Shown here piece by piece: positions 1 through 14,500 of a DNA stretch of 64,000 nucleotides. A program made the position numbers and the translations under genes. Under the pieces are notes generated by a model. The model searched no databases. It was not told the DNA's origin and worked only from the letters and a program-made list of their open reading frames with translations. Where the stretch lies: NCBI GenBank assembly GCA_000349905.1, contig KB722752.1, forward strand, positions 183,428 to 247,427, read 5' to 3'. Numbering within the stretch: the first letter of the stretch is position 1; every line of letters begins with the position of its first letter. This DNA is from Volvariella volvacea V23 (lineage: Eukaryota; Basidiomycota; Agaricomycetes; Agaricales; Pluteaceae).

Positions 1-698
1 CCACCATCTTCACTGGTCGGACATGCAAGCTTCCGTGGGCTTGGTTATCAGATTCGTAAGGAGAAAGAATGGAACTCACCTGGGTGCGCCACTCTATAGC
101 AAATCCACATGCATTCTCGTCATCATAAGGTGGAAAGCTTGCAACTAGGCGAGGCTTGCCCACACCAAATACAGAAGTATCGCAGACAAAGTCAATTACT
201 GCTGAAGCTCGCTGACCATCCTTGTCAGATTGGCTCTTGCATGGGGATCCTTCAAGGAACGTAAGCCTCGGACGAGACTCAAAGACGGTTATAGTGGTAT
301 TCAAGGCTCTAGAATACGCGCATATAAGTGACTCGTGATGCACTGAGATGTGAGGGTTACCCTATTGAAATATCGCCATGATCTCTTCTAAGGAACCCTG
401 CAATCTTGGAAGCGTCGATGTCCTTCATTCCAAACGGATCCCGATTAATCCTTCCACAGATGTTAAATACGAGTAGATGGCCATCAAGCGTCTTTAGTTC
501 ATAGTCCTTGCTAAGCAACACTTCGTCATCTCCCACAAGCCCGTATCGGGAGCGAATTAAGACGCACCTGGACCTCAGGGGATTGAGATCGTAGAACTTG
601 CCATTAAGGTGAGCCGTGCAGGCTTTCTCCTCTGCGTACGTAGGCAGAGTCGCGGTTGTGGCAGTCAGAAAGAGGAGAAGATATTTGTGCCAGACCAT
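1..698 (-). CDS. MRH-domain (mannose-6-phosphate-receptor-like / ATG27-like) membrane protein, 3' truncated by window edge
   Basis: Read on the minus strand as exons 698-361, 308-80 and 29-1, with introns of 52 and 50 nt (GT-AG, phases consistent). The start at 698 begins MVWHKYLLLFLTATTATLP, a clear signal peptide. The lumenal part carries MRH-family signatures: a CTAHLNGKFYDLNPL start, FNICGRIN, then SPCKS..., FVCD, and the closing CGFAIEWRT followed across the last intron by LACPT. Proteins of this type (ATG27, MRL1, mannose-6-phosphate receptors) are type I membrane proteins cycling between Golgi, endosomes/vacuole and, for ATG27, autophagic membranes. The transmembrane segment and cytosolic tail should lie beyond the left edge, so ATG27 and MRL1-like receptors cannot be separated. 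It is divergent from the complex I gene at 847. Confidence 0.75.
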
Positions 699-846
699 CG
701 TGCAAGACGATGAGCTTGGCTTTAGATTTCGGATGACGGTGATTGGCTGTGACATGTGACTATTCAGTAACGTCACGTATGTCACACCCGCCGTTCCCAT
801 TTCCGAAGGTTCCCTAACGCCAACACCGTCATCCTCAGCAGTCTCA
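699..846. promoter_or_regulatory. Short bidirectional promoter between the MRH gene and NDUFS2
   Basis: The two start codons are only 148 bp apart and point away from each other, so this interval must hold both core promoters and 5' leaders. Visible elements are an inverted CCAAT box (ATTGG, 742-746) and an ACGTCA half-site for ATF/CREB-type bZIP factors (770-775). No TATA box was seen. Function is inferred from position. Confidence 0.5.
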
Positions 847-3066
<2,220 letters not shown>

Positions 3067-6000
3067 GCCATGGGTGGGATGTTTTATCCCGGATATACCG
3101 TCCTATCTTAGAGTCTTTTATGGGTCATATACACAAGCACTCCTATGGAGGATGGACTCGAATGCGTATAGAGTACTTCCTGGTTCTGTGTATAGCAACA
3201 AAATGCAAACATTCCCTCATTCCTTTTCCATTCAACTAGTTTGCCGAATTGGAGCGATGCGCAAGTAGGACGAGTAAATGAAGCCCATCGGCACCGCCCT
3301 TGAAAATGGCCCACTTCCACCAAGCTCGGTTAAAAAACCCAGTAATGGTGTGATGAATATGTTTTGATGTACTCCTGGGCCTCCCCTCATCAATAAGAAA
3401 GCCGACGGAAATTCCGGCAATGAGTCAGCCACCAAGTCCAACGATACCCAATTGCGAGCTAGTGCAGTGACTCACTGGTATAATCGCGGTTTGACTAGAA
3501 ACAACTGAGTAAGCTGGTCCCGATATCAATGATGCAACGCTACCCTTCAAGATTAACGTATCTGATCTACAGGTTGTCCCTCGACATGAACTCCAAGCCC
3601 CGAGGGTATAATGTCTTCTCCATGGATGACGCATATGGCACAGATAGTAGACCATCCACCCCTCTATAATATGAACTGCGTCATATTCCTCCCTGATTTG
3701 ATCATGAGTCTTAATGCCTCTAGTTTTTTCTCTTTCGGCCGTTCTTTCGCCTGCACTTCACACACACAAATGCCACCTACCAAGAGCGGTGAGTAGCGCT
3801 TAGGTTGACGTGTTATCGCGCCCAAGGCCAAGTCATTGGTTAATTGGTTTAGGCGCATAGGACCTTTTGGAAGACTTCTCGTCTTATCTATCTAGCGCAC
3901 TCCGGGTGCTCAACTCGATCAACTTTTCATATCTCGTGCCCTCAAGGAATTTCGGATTCAATACAAACACACGTATGGGGAAGGTTTTTGGGAATCTGAA
4001 CCATTTTGCTTACGGCATCATGTGAGCCGGCGTCCGAATGAGGCTCGACAACGCCTAACCCCAACCACCCCAGTTGGGGCAGGTGTGAGGCGAACCAGAC
4101 AATAAGTGAGCTTTCCCCACACATACCATGACTTGGCCCCTCCGACTTGCTAAATTAGGAAAGGTTTGGATTCGGTGATTTCTTTTGTACTCGGGATGAC
4201 CAGTATAACTCTTCTAGGGCTATTTGGTGCGATTTTTCTGTTTGTGGCCCCTAGTTTGAGTTTGTGCGAAGAAGGAAACCACGTTCAAGGCTATGACATA
4301 CCCTGACCCTGCTGAACGAGTGTGTATCAATTCTTTCCTTTATTGTTCATGGCCAGCGACTTACAGTTAATAGATGTCCAGTCTCCTCGTGACCCTTTGG
4401 AAAATCTCTTAACGCACAGTTGGGCGCGATAGGAGATGAATTTACTTATTTGTGTCCGTGAGATTTTTGGTGACGTCCTGAGGGCCCATTTGCCGGCCAC
4501 CCATTCTGCAGGGAGCTTCTTTGCACCTGTTCGGTATACCTTTTCTCAGGCCACGAGAGCACCTGTGTTGAACATCGAAGGGTCGTGTTAAACTGAGAGG
4601 ACAAGGTGGACCAAGTGATTCTCAATGATCTTGTTCCCCGCATTTGGTCTTTGATGAAGCCTTTGCAATAGCTAGGCAGTCTACTTGTGAGCTTTCATTC
4701 CCTTGGATGAAGTTATTTATTACTCATTGCATGCACAGCTATGCCGTTTCGACGTGTTGATGAGATAGCGTGTTCGGGTCATGTCCTTTATCATTCCCAG
4801 AAACAAAGGTTTGACTGATATGCCTGTTAAGTACCCGTTCGATGCTAGGGCAACTCCTGACACAGGTGTTTCCCTCATACCGGTATCTAACCTTTATCGA
4901 GCACGCTGCGTTGATCGGCCAGTGTCGCTCTCGGACCCAATGGCTTCTTAATAGTTTCACCAATCCAATCACGACGTGTTCCAATCTCTTGCATGACAGA
5001 AACCCTAGCAAGAAGTTCAATCTGCCGAGCCCTCAGGCCTGAACGAAAATCATTCCCTGAACCTTTCAATGTACGTCATTGGCTGCACTGAACTCGGGCA
5101 GTGTGTACAGCGATGGCCTAGACTTTTTTTGCTGGCTGTGGCAGTTTTTGATAGCACAGATAACCACTGACTGCCAGGGAAAATCTTGTTCGCAACATTC
5201 CCTGTCGTTGGGACACCTGCTCGCCAATCGCGAGGAGAGCCTTCATGACGGCGAACATCTAGCTCAAGCCCTGCTGATCATCGTAAGCAAAATTTTCTCG
5301 ACGTGCTGTCCTGAACGTCGCTATAACCATTTACGCGAACAGTTGCACAAGCTATCTTAGCTGCTCGAGAACCTGCCTACGCTTTCTCGGTGCTCGCTTC
5401 TTTGAATCACCTTCGCGGTTAGTTTCTTACACTTTCGACTTTCCTTTTTGGTAACAATTACTACCTCTTGATACCTGCCACGTCTCTTTCGGTCGCAAAC
5501 TATAAAATGATGAGCGATGGGTCACGATAAACTCGGGAATCCTGGGATCCTGGAAGTAGTACTCATCGGATAATGCTCGTTGGCTCCATTTCTTTCCGTA
5601 TTCAACGGTTGTTCATCACGAACCGGACTGAGACGAACGCATCCCCGGTGGACTGGAGGGGTTGCTAAAGGAGCTGCGCCCCACTCGGACATTTCTGGCA
5701 CCTTACCTTGATTGCCTTCGTCATCAATGACCTATATCACCTCAACCATCGACATCCTTATCAATTTGGTATTGCCTCCTGTCGTCGCAACCATCATGTT
5801 CTTCCTATTCCTCCAGAGCAAGCAAATGGTTTTCCTCAGCAATGCTCCCCAACATCCCATAGAGGGTATTTCCCCTCTCTGATGGTTGTGTTTGCGTTCA
5901 ATAGTGCAGAATCGCAGTGGGCAAAAGCCCAGAACATGGCGACGGATATGATCTTCCCATGGGCGTCGCTGAATGGCATGCCCCGGTTATCTAATTGTCG

Positions 6001-7783
6001 AGTTTTCGCATTCAATATGCCCCAAAATATTATGAGGAATCCGAGAGTCACCCGTCATGATGGGGCGCCAGGGAAGGGACCTAGGTTTGATACGATTATT
6101 CCTCAGGGTCAATATATGAACGAGGGCGTTCAGGAATTCGTTCCTGCATGTCGTCTCGTTTTTGGTCAACATCCTTCCTTCTTCTGTTCGAAAGAACTGA
6201 TCGGTCAGAGCCAAATGCAGATACGCTTTTCGGTGATCCTAAACGCATTTGTCCAGTCTGCCCGGGCATGACTTCTCCAACTTCTCAGGAACCACACTTT
6301 TTCTTTGACAGAACACTATCATATCAAAGTTATATGTAGTGGGATACGCAGCTGTAACAAGGGCGCACGCTATACCAGAATTGGACGCTTTATGTCCGCA
6401 ATAGCCCCGGTAGATGAAACTTGAGACTAACTGCAGGCGTTGTACATGCGGAATAGTCGGTGGGCGTTCTGTTGTTGAACGCTTGCTCAGGGTGAACTGT
6501 GCCAGCGAGCTCATCAGTACGGGTATCCTTGACATATCACTGCAACGACATTGCACTTCACTTAAAGTTTTCCTCTCAATAACTTCCTCGATGCGATTAT
6601 GTACTGCCTATATTGCGATGCAGTAATTCTAGGGAAGGGGTGGCAGGGAAACTAATCGAGGCCGCAGCAGTAGCCATGCACAACATGAAGGTAATATCGT
6701 AATATGTAAATTTTATCAGCAGACGCTCATACAAGCACCGATTCTGCAGAGCCTGCGTGCCGTCACTTCACTACCATACTAAGTCGCGTCCGACTCTGAC
6801 TTGCTGGGTATGCTTAGGCATGCAGTACGTTGTACGTGATTGAAGAAATGAGTGCATTAGTAGAACGGCGCTTAGAAGCCGCGGGAGCGGAGGCATGTTG
6901 ACTACTGCTTTTCGATGTTCGGATCCGTAGGCAACTCCAATGCCGCCTCTTGAAGTATAGTTAACACCGTTGTTGCCTGCGGCAAAGGTAAATTTGAATG
7001 CGAACCGAGAACTGTCCCGTTGGAGCAGAGGTAATGATCCAAGAGTCAAGTTCCGATTATGTAGGCCACAAAACCAATGAGATTGAAGAATCCGAAAGTG
7101 ATAGTCAATTCACATTGGCATCTGATCATTGAGAAAATCGACGTTGGATCTGACCCCATCTTGGTCGGTACGTTCTGGATTGGACCCAATATTTATGACA
7201 TCATATATTAAAATCGCACCTGCGCTTGGCTCACCATCTTTGATTCAACAGGGCTGCAAGCATTTCCCGCTAGGTATTATCGTCTGAAGCCTAGATCAAT
7301 AACGTGCCTAGGACACAGCAGCTTGTACATCCAGAGCAGTGGTGCATCAAAAATCGGTGTAGGAGGTGAGTATAGGGACGAGTGTCCACTCGTGATCCGG
7401 TATTCGAGAAAGGATAAGCAGGACTGTCAGTGACATACACTGACCTTACTATACAATATATTGGCGACTGTTCAAGTTCTCGTGTTTCACCTTTTTGCTG
7501 ACAGGTCCATTGACAGCGTTACGGCCTTAAGACAACTGGGTTGAGGTAATCTCTTGTGGGAAATAGAGGCGCACTCCAGCTAGAATATACAGCCATACAT
7601 AAGACAAGTCATATTAAACTTCGTAAACTTACCTCCAGTTTGGAACATTATAACCACGTATATCAATGATCTGTTGATGTCTCTCGATCACCTGAAGGGA
7701 ACACCGGGACGAGAATTTCAAATTCGCCCCACAACGCCCCACATCCACCCTTAAGGTCTAGAGCAATTTTGCCAACCAACCGA
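3067..7783. other. No recognisable gene
   Basis: 4.7 kb downstream of NDUFS2 with frequent stops in all frames and no conserved protein block, tRNA or repeat that I could recognise. The longest open frame (5708-6271, plus) begins at TTG, is near the length expected by chance, and has no family resemblance. There is no obvious strand or codon bias. The stretch may be intergenic DNA or decayed mobile DNA. Confidence 0.5.
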
Positions 7784-8590
7784 CTAGATGGAGCTTGGGA
7801 GAGATCGAGTATTAGTGATAGGAGGATGTATAGGGAAGCAACTGAGATTCCCGGGATCCTCGTGTAAGAGATGAATCCTTTCTGATCTACTGAGCGGCGT
7901 ACCTGATTTTTCGCCGTTTTTTTTACAGGAGTCTTGTGCGCGAACTGTAGTTGGGTCAAGTATGCTAAAGTAGTATCCGGAATGGTAGGAAAGTGGGTGA
8001 AGGGTAGAGCGAACGTGAATGAAGGCGAAAAGAGGAGATGAACCGAAAATTAGTGGTGGAGCTTCTGATGATATATATAACGGTTGTGCGATAGTTAATA
8101 ATCCCGTCCCGTTCAATGTGGCGTATCCTGCCATAGCAAATGGTCTGTATGACGCAAATGATGGTCTAGACCTTGGCCCGAAACCCTTTTGGATTGGTAC
8201 AGTAGATGCCTCGATGGGGATAGTGAAAGAGTCATCCCAGCGCGCATGAGGCTCGCAAGGAACCAACATAACAAAGCTGAGTAGGTAATCATCCCACTTC
8301 AGCTGTAGATACTTGAACCGGTTCACCAGCAGACCCTGTTGGCCCTCAGCTAGGGCGGGTTTATGGACGAAGAACCAGAATGAGTGCCCGCAATGCACCA
8401 GGTTGAGCGTCCAGACGACTGGACACGTGGAAAAGAAAAGGTCCCGTCGATACGTCCAGCGGGGTCGCCTTTGTTCCACGCCCCTTCCTGATGTTGTAAC
8501 CAATTGAAACATTGGGATTTGGGTGTGCGTGTTTGAGAGCGTAATTGTAGCAATACGGCTCGGTGGATGTTTTCTGTGACAATCCCGCAA
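7784..8590 (-). CDS. Unidentified 268-codon open frame
   Basis: This frame stays open for 268 codons within a 16-kb stretch where open frames are otherwise short. It opens at a TTG; the first ATG begins MFQLVTTSGRG. The translation is globular-looking (for example NRFKYLQLKWDDYLL and PFAMAGYATLNGTGLL) without a motif I recognise. A 76-codon frame on the opposite strand (8019-8249) is also protein-like, so coding strand and reality are uncertain. It could be an exon of an intron-containing gene, a relic, or a chance opening. No function is assigned. Confidence 0.2.
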   Translation of the reverse strand: MRDCHRKHPPSRIATITLSNTHTQIPMFQLVTTSGRGVEQRRPRWTYRRDLFFSTCPVVWTLNLVHCGHSFWFFVHKPALAEGQQGLLVNRFKYLQLKWDDYLLSFVMLVPCEPHARWDDSFTIPIEASTVPIQKGFGPRSRPSFASYRPFAMAGYATLNGTGLLTIAQPLYISSEAPPLIFGSSPLFAFIHVRSTLHPLSYHSGYYFSILDPTTVRAQDSCKKNGEKSGTPLSRSERIHLLHEDPGNLSCFPIHPPITNTRSLPSSI

Positions 8591-11500
8591 GAGGTGCGCT
8601 TCTACATGGCCCTATTCTTGGCTCAATCAACTGACAACTCACCCACAACTCGTTGCACAGGCAGTAGGCATGCTTCATTGGTACTTACTACCACTACCTT
8701 ATGCGATCACTCCTGACTTGCCAGCTATAAACAGCAAATCACGGCAGCAGTGATGGCGCTCAGATCATCAGGAGCAAACGTTTCCTTGGTCATACCTCAA
8801 GAGCTTGTGTCCTGCAGGCGGACAGAGACATGGGCGTTACTTAAAGAATGCGGCCGTCGAGCTTCACGTTGTCCGCTTGTTTGCATTGCTTTTGCGTCAC
8901 CCGCAACAACATCACTGCAGGTCATAATACATATGTGCACAGAGATTGTTTGATCTACCATCACAGATAGGCGGAGATATATACCACCCTACCCAAAGAA
9001 TCCTTCAATATAACTAGTAAAAGGGAATTCTTCCCTATTGCTTTCGGGTTCTCACCTACATCGTGCTCTCCTCGGCTTTAATATATAGCACGGGGCTAAA
9101 TAGCACTTTGGGAGCGCGACGACGTCATCCATGGGTGTTTTAAACGGCGCTCTCGTTCAGAGTGCACTCTCCCTGGGATATGGCGTTGCCATGTGTCCTT
9201 TCGTGGTCTCGTCCTATCAGCTCCTATAACCCATGACTTGCCCTCGCTGTCCTGTCGCTTTCCCCCTTTGGTGAAAATCAGCTTAACCCAGCATGATATA
9301 CTGGAGCGAAGTAGCCAAATTAAAATGCATCATCTCCGCTTGTGAGTCCTCCGCCCCTTTCAACTGATCAGATAATCTGCACTTTAACTTACCTCTTAGA
9401 GGTATCGTATATCAAGCATCAATCCTATTTACGATACCAACATTTGTCAATATAAGGTGCAGCTGTAGATGGCTTGGTTTTGTTATCCTTGAGGTACGAT
9501 TTCCCCTCCCTATCCATGTTCCAATGGAGTTCTCACATTATCACAATATGGTATATACGTGCGTCATTCAAGCAAGACAGGTCGCCCCAGCCTTTATTTA
9601 TCCGACACTTCATTAGTTCTGCTTGAAATTATGGATTTTCTGTTTTGTTGGCGAATTAACTGCTTGGTGGGATGGCTGAGTTCAAACAGATCGCCGCCTG
9701 GCAACCTCCTGCCACGCATGATGTGATAATGGTCGAAGCCCGATATAGCTGTAATTCCGACTCTACGGACTAAGGCAATTAAACGAACTGCGATGTCGTC
9801 ATGCACCGCACCGCTGCGGTGTAGAGGCTAAGGCATGTAAGTACTGCAGCTATTTATTCATTGAACTTGAAGCGGAGTAGCTGTTGGTTTGTGATCGTAA
9901 GCCCTTCAGGCAGTGTTGATAGTCACATTTCCTTTTGTTGACTCGGATCTTCAGGATTTCGGTCTTTGAAAATCGGGCGGTGTAAGAGAATCTTGGACCG
10001 GTGCTAATGGTTCGGGGTCACCGTTGCCTGGTCAAGAGCAGTGGAGCACGATTCGGTTCAGGTATATAGAGAACACCGGCCTCGCCATTACCGTGACTAT
10101 CAACTATGTTCGGCCGTTGATGATGCCATTCACCGAACCGACGGCGTTGTACGGGCAGACTTTGGTGCCACTCTTTGTTGCTATGCTCTGCGCATATTTG
10201 TTTCGACTTTTTTGTTGGTGCCTTCATGATAGTACAACTAACAACACAATAACCTCGTGGATCACTATAATTGGCGTCCACGACGTCATGATCTGCATCT
10301 ACATTCTGGTTAACTTCATTTCCTCGACTAACACAGTATCTGTTGTCAGCCTCCCTGCCTCGTCATTTCATTCACCGGCATACTCTTTGTATGCAAATAC
10401 ATTCCCGCGATGGCTTAGACAAAAGGGTATAGACCGCGATAGCGATTCACTATCAATTGAACTGACAAGCTTGTTCTGTTGAGTACGCTGCATCGATACC
10501 AATGCAGAATCACATCTCCAAATGGAGGGGACGCTTTTGGGAAATCCTCAAGAACGCCATGCCTCTCATTTGAAGATAAATTTACCTTTAACCTTTCACG
10601 ATGAGCTGGGTACCATCATTAGCTCGTTGTCCTCTTGCTGGCCTCACCATTGCATGTAGGTATCAATATTCTGGCGTTCAGAAATTGAAACGATTGCAGT
10701 GATGTCACTCATCGATGATCGGCGACAGCACAAAAACATGGACCCATCAGTGATGCCGTGGCAGGTAACGTTCACATCAACACTTTCTAGCGCCTGCAGG
10801 ATCCGACCCGCTGGTTGCCTGTCACGATGCCTGCCTTATTAGTCCAGAACAAACACGCCTCCCCTCGAGGCAGGTGGCACCTTGAGGGTATATATATATC
10901 AACTTCTGCTAGAGTATGTTGATATGCTCAAGATAATCAGTCTCGACCTTGGTCATGAGCTCCTTTGGGAATGGAGGCGATGTACACGGTGAGTGTGTGG
11001 CTACCGTGTTCCAGGCGAGAGGCGTTAATGCAGGTTGACACCTGTACAAAAAGAGCATTAGGAGATAGGAACCTACCGGTATGTCGTTAACTCTTTATCC
11101 GCTTGGGATTGACAGATTGGGCATTTGTAGGTGGACGTGACTCTGACAGCTTTACATTTCTTCACTCCTGCACTTCCAGAGCCGGAGCCTACTTAATGCC
11201 GGTTTAACACAACACAGGGGGCTTACCTGCTAAGACAGGATGCGTCAGTAAAACTTACCCGAACATACCTCCGCCACATATTACGTTTGTTGCGGCTTGT
11301 TGGATTCTCACGCAACTTGAACGCTGCCATACGCACGACACTGGGTTAGTTTGGATTCCACCAGCTCGACCATCTCCAAAGGAGTACTCCAAAACCAATG
11401 CATGCCCTCGCAAACCTGAACCAACTCGCGCGGACTCAATGTGTGCACTTATTCAACGGCCTTTTGAGCGGCATGGTCGAAGGACGCTGGACGATCGTTC

Positions 11501-14500
11501 ATGCTCGGAATCTTTAGGACCCTAATAATTCCCCCCATCTTATCGTCAGTTTCCCCAACCTCCTCACTCAGATTTCATAATGATCGAACTCAGTTCTATA
11601 CAAGCTCCTCGACACTTACCAAACTCTTTACTACGTACCACCTCTGGCTACTCCTCCTCCGTTGACTCATAATCACGTTTATTTTTGATTACATACGGAT
11701 CCTCGCATAACAGCATTCTTCTCATGTGAGCTGATCAAGAGCATTGGCACGACGAAGTCATGGCCACGCGTCGGTTCCTGGTCATTACGATGACCAGAGC
11801 TGCGCCATATCACGCACATGTGCGTCAACCCTTCGTGGTGCTGTGGATTGACCGCATAATATTCAGTGCTTATCCAGTGACCTCCACTACCGTCGGCGGT
11901 GGACACAGGTCGGTATTTTTGTGAACTCTCAGCTTGTATCGTCATTCTCAGGGAGAGTTTGCGGGAATAGCACCGGCACCTTCAGAATACCTCACCAGTT
12001 GCGATGCATGTTCAAGGTTAGGCACAAGCATGCTGTGCCCCTACTGAGCCTTCCCCGACTAAAAGATTATTCGGCCCACTACCATCGGAGTGAGCATGTA
12101 AGAACATTGTATCGTACACATGATAGTTGATCATACCGACGGGATGGCCGGGAATCGTGTCGGAATGAAAGTGAGACCGTTGGTCATTTGACCTCGTTAC
12201 ACAGTTACTCGAGCGCAGCAAGATGAAATCGCAACGAGTTTTCCAAAAGAGGCTGCACGACCGCTTTATCGTGTCCGAGTGAATGTTTATGTATGTCATT
12301 GCCACGCCCAAGTAGGCCTCATGTTGGGGTTCAGGCTCCTGGTTGATCAGTGACATGAGTGCGAGGTGTCAAATCACATTTGCCTAGCCTAGCTCAGCTC
12401 TTTCGGGGGTTTAATGAGTGACCAAAGCTGCTCAGCATGGCTTGATGTCGTGGCTTGGATGAGCCAACGCTGTCATGGGCTAGTACTACGCTTTCAACAA
12501 CACAGCTGGGATCCCTTTATTCTCAGGGATGCGATCCTGAGTGTTCCTTTTTGATGCCGAAGTGAACAAAAATCACCCACCAGGTAGCGCTAAGGTCTGT
12601 CGGAGTCTATTCCCTACATTTTTCGGTTCATATCTATCTTTTCATTGACGAACTAATCATAACATGTGGTTGATAGTCGCCCTCCGGTTAAGAAAAGCGA
12701 GAAGACTAACTTATCGTGAAGGCGTTTCAAATGGTATAGGCCAGGTATTGTTATTGACCGAGCTAATTGGAGCTTGTTGTGCATGTCAAAGGTCCACCGG
12801 ATACCGGACTAGCTTAAAAGTTACCAAGGACACGCAGGATCCATGGGGTTTGGCCTTTCCGACACATGCGGAGTCAAGAACATGTTCGGACATTGCCATC
12901 AGATGCTAGAAGCATTCGGTAAGCCCAATAGTACGCATATCACTATAGCAGCTATGCTGTGTTGACAGCCCATAGAATTGTCCCAAATCCACGGCGGCCA
13001 TAGTGAATAGAGAGGAGGATACTTAATAAGTGATGGTTTACGTTAGAGGATCTAGGCCTGATACTTCAGTCACAATCCAATGAACAAACTAGGAGGATAT
13101 TAGGAATCAATAACATGAAGCCATCACTTTAAGATGGATGCAGCGTTGCCAACTGTTCCTGCAGGAATGGTTATCATGGACAAACAACCGCAACCATTAT
13201 GGAGGGTAAGACCGTAGAACGCCGAAGCGAGGCGCCCTTTACATGTACCCTCAAACGCGCAGAAAAAGCCTCCAAATTAGGCAGACCACCTCCTGTTACA
13301 ACTGGGCCATTAAAATGGCTTATCAATCCCAGGATAGGTGTTCGGCCCCCGAATGGCAGTGGCCGAGGTGTGCAGAACCGGCGGGAGGGAGACAGCAACG
13401 TGAAGTGAAGCAAATTTTTGCGTACGAAATCTCGCTACGAACGTGGTCTGGACTCAATACCAATAACGTCAAAGAGGGTGGCAAAGAGTGACACACTCAA
13501 AACTGCGTTGGTTCCCTTTTCCAATGGAGTGTCGCTAATAGACAGGAATGACTTGTTTGGGAGCAGAATGCGTCTCCATCGGGGTTGAGAATCGAAAGAG
13601 ACCGAGAAAGGGCACAAATGTTATTTTTGATCCCTCATCTGGAACTTCTCAACTTCCTGCGTAGAGTTCGTTCCTGCGTTTTATGACTCTCGGCCTCCCA
13701 TGTGTGTGTGCAGCGACCAACAATGAATTCGGCGAAGAATTGGGTTCCACCCGAGCCTGTATGATTAAGGGTATGTAAGCCGAACAATTCACATAGAAGG
13801 AACCATGGTCCACTCCTGTTTGTAGAATAGGTCGGGATTACAAGGTTCGGGTTGGGGTCATGAACCGCACATATGAAAGTCTCTCAAAGGTGTCTCGTAG
13901 ATAACTTACGTCTCATTGGAAATGTCAATTAAGCTGCCCAAACCCTCCCCCTCCCTCCATGATCCGATAATCACCCTAATAATCAGCCTTCTGACAATTG
14001 TTGGAGTACATTCGGAGCTCCAGAACTAGGTCTAGCCACGGCCGATGAAAGTGATAGTGTCGGGGATTCAAGTACAACGATTGGGAGGGGGCCTTTTGGC
14101 TGGAGATGGGTATTGTGGGGTGCAAAATTTTAAGATCCCTAAGAGAATTAAGAAGTAAATTTCCTACTTCTCGCCATCACAACAGTGACTAATGACCGTA
14201 CTTAGCCTTGCTTCTCCAGCAGGATAGCAGCCCACCGCAATTGTGGATCCCAGTGCATATCAATAGCGAACAATATACTTGGATTCAGGTGCGTCATAGG
14301 TTGTGGTTTGATTTCGTGCAAGTCGAATGGCCGACGAGGCGAGCCGCTAAACCAGTATTTTTCGATAGGCCTTCTTCAAGAGCTGACTCATCAACAGACT
14401 TCTTCGTCAGGAGCTTCATCTCCGGCCGCATTACGATCCTCCTGGCACATGAAGTCTCAAGTCTAGCCCGCGCGACGAGTGTCCGAAAGGTGGCCTTATT

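Noticed and set aside
5708..6271. 187-codon plus-strand open frame
   Set aside because: TTG start, length close to chance for a 64-kb window, no recognisable motif; its antisense frames look equally protein-like.
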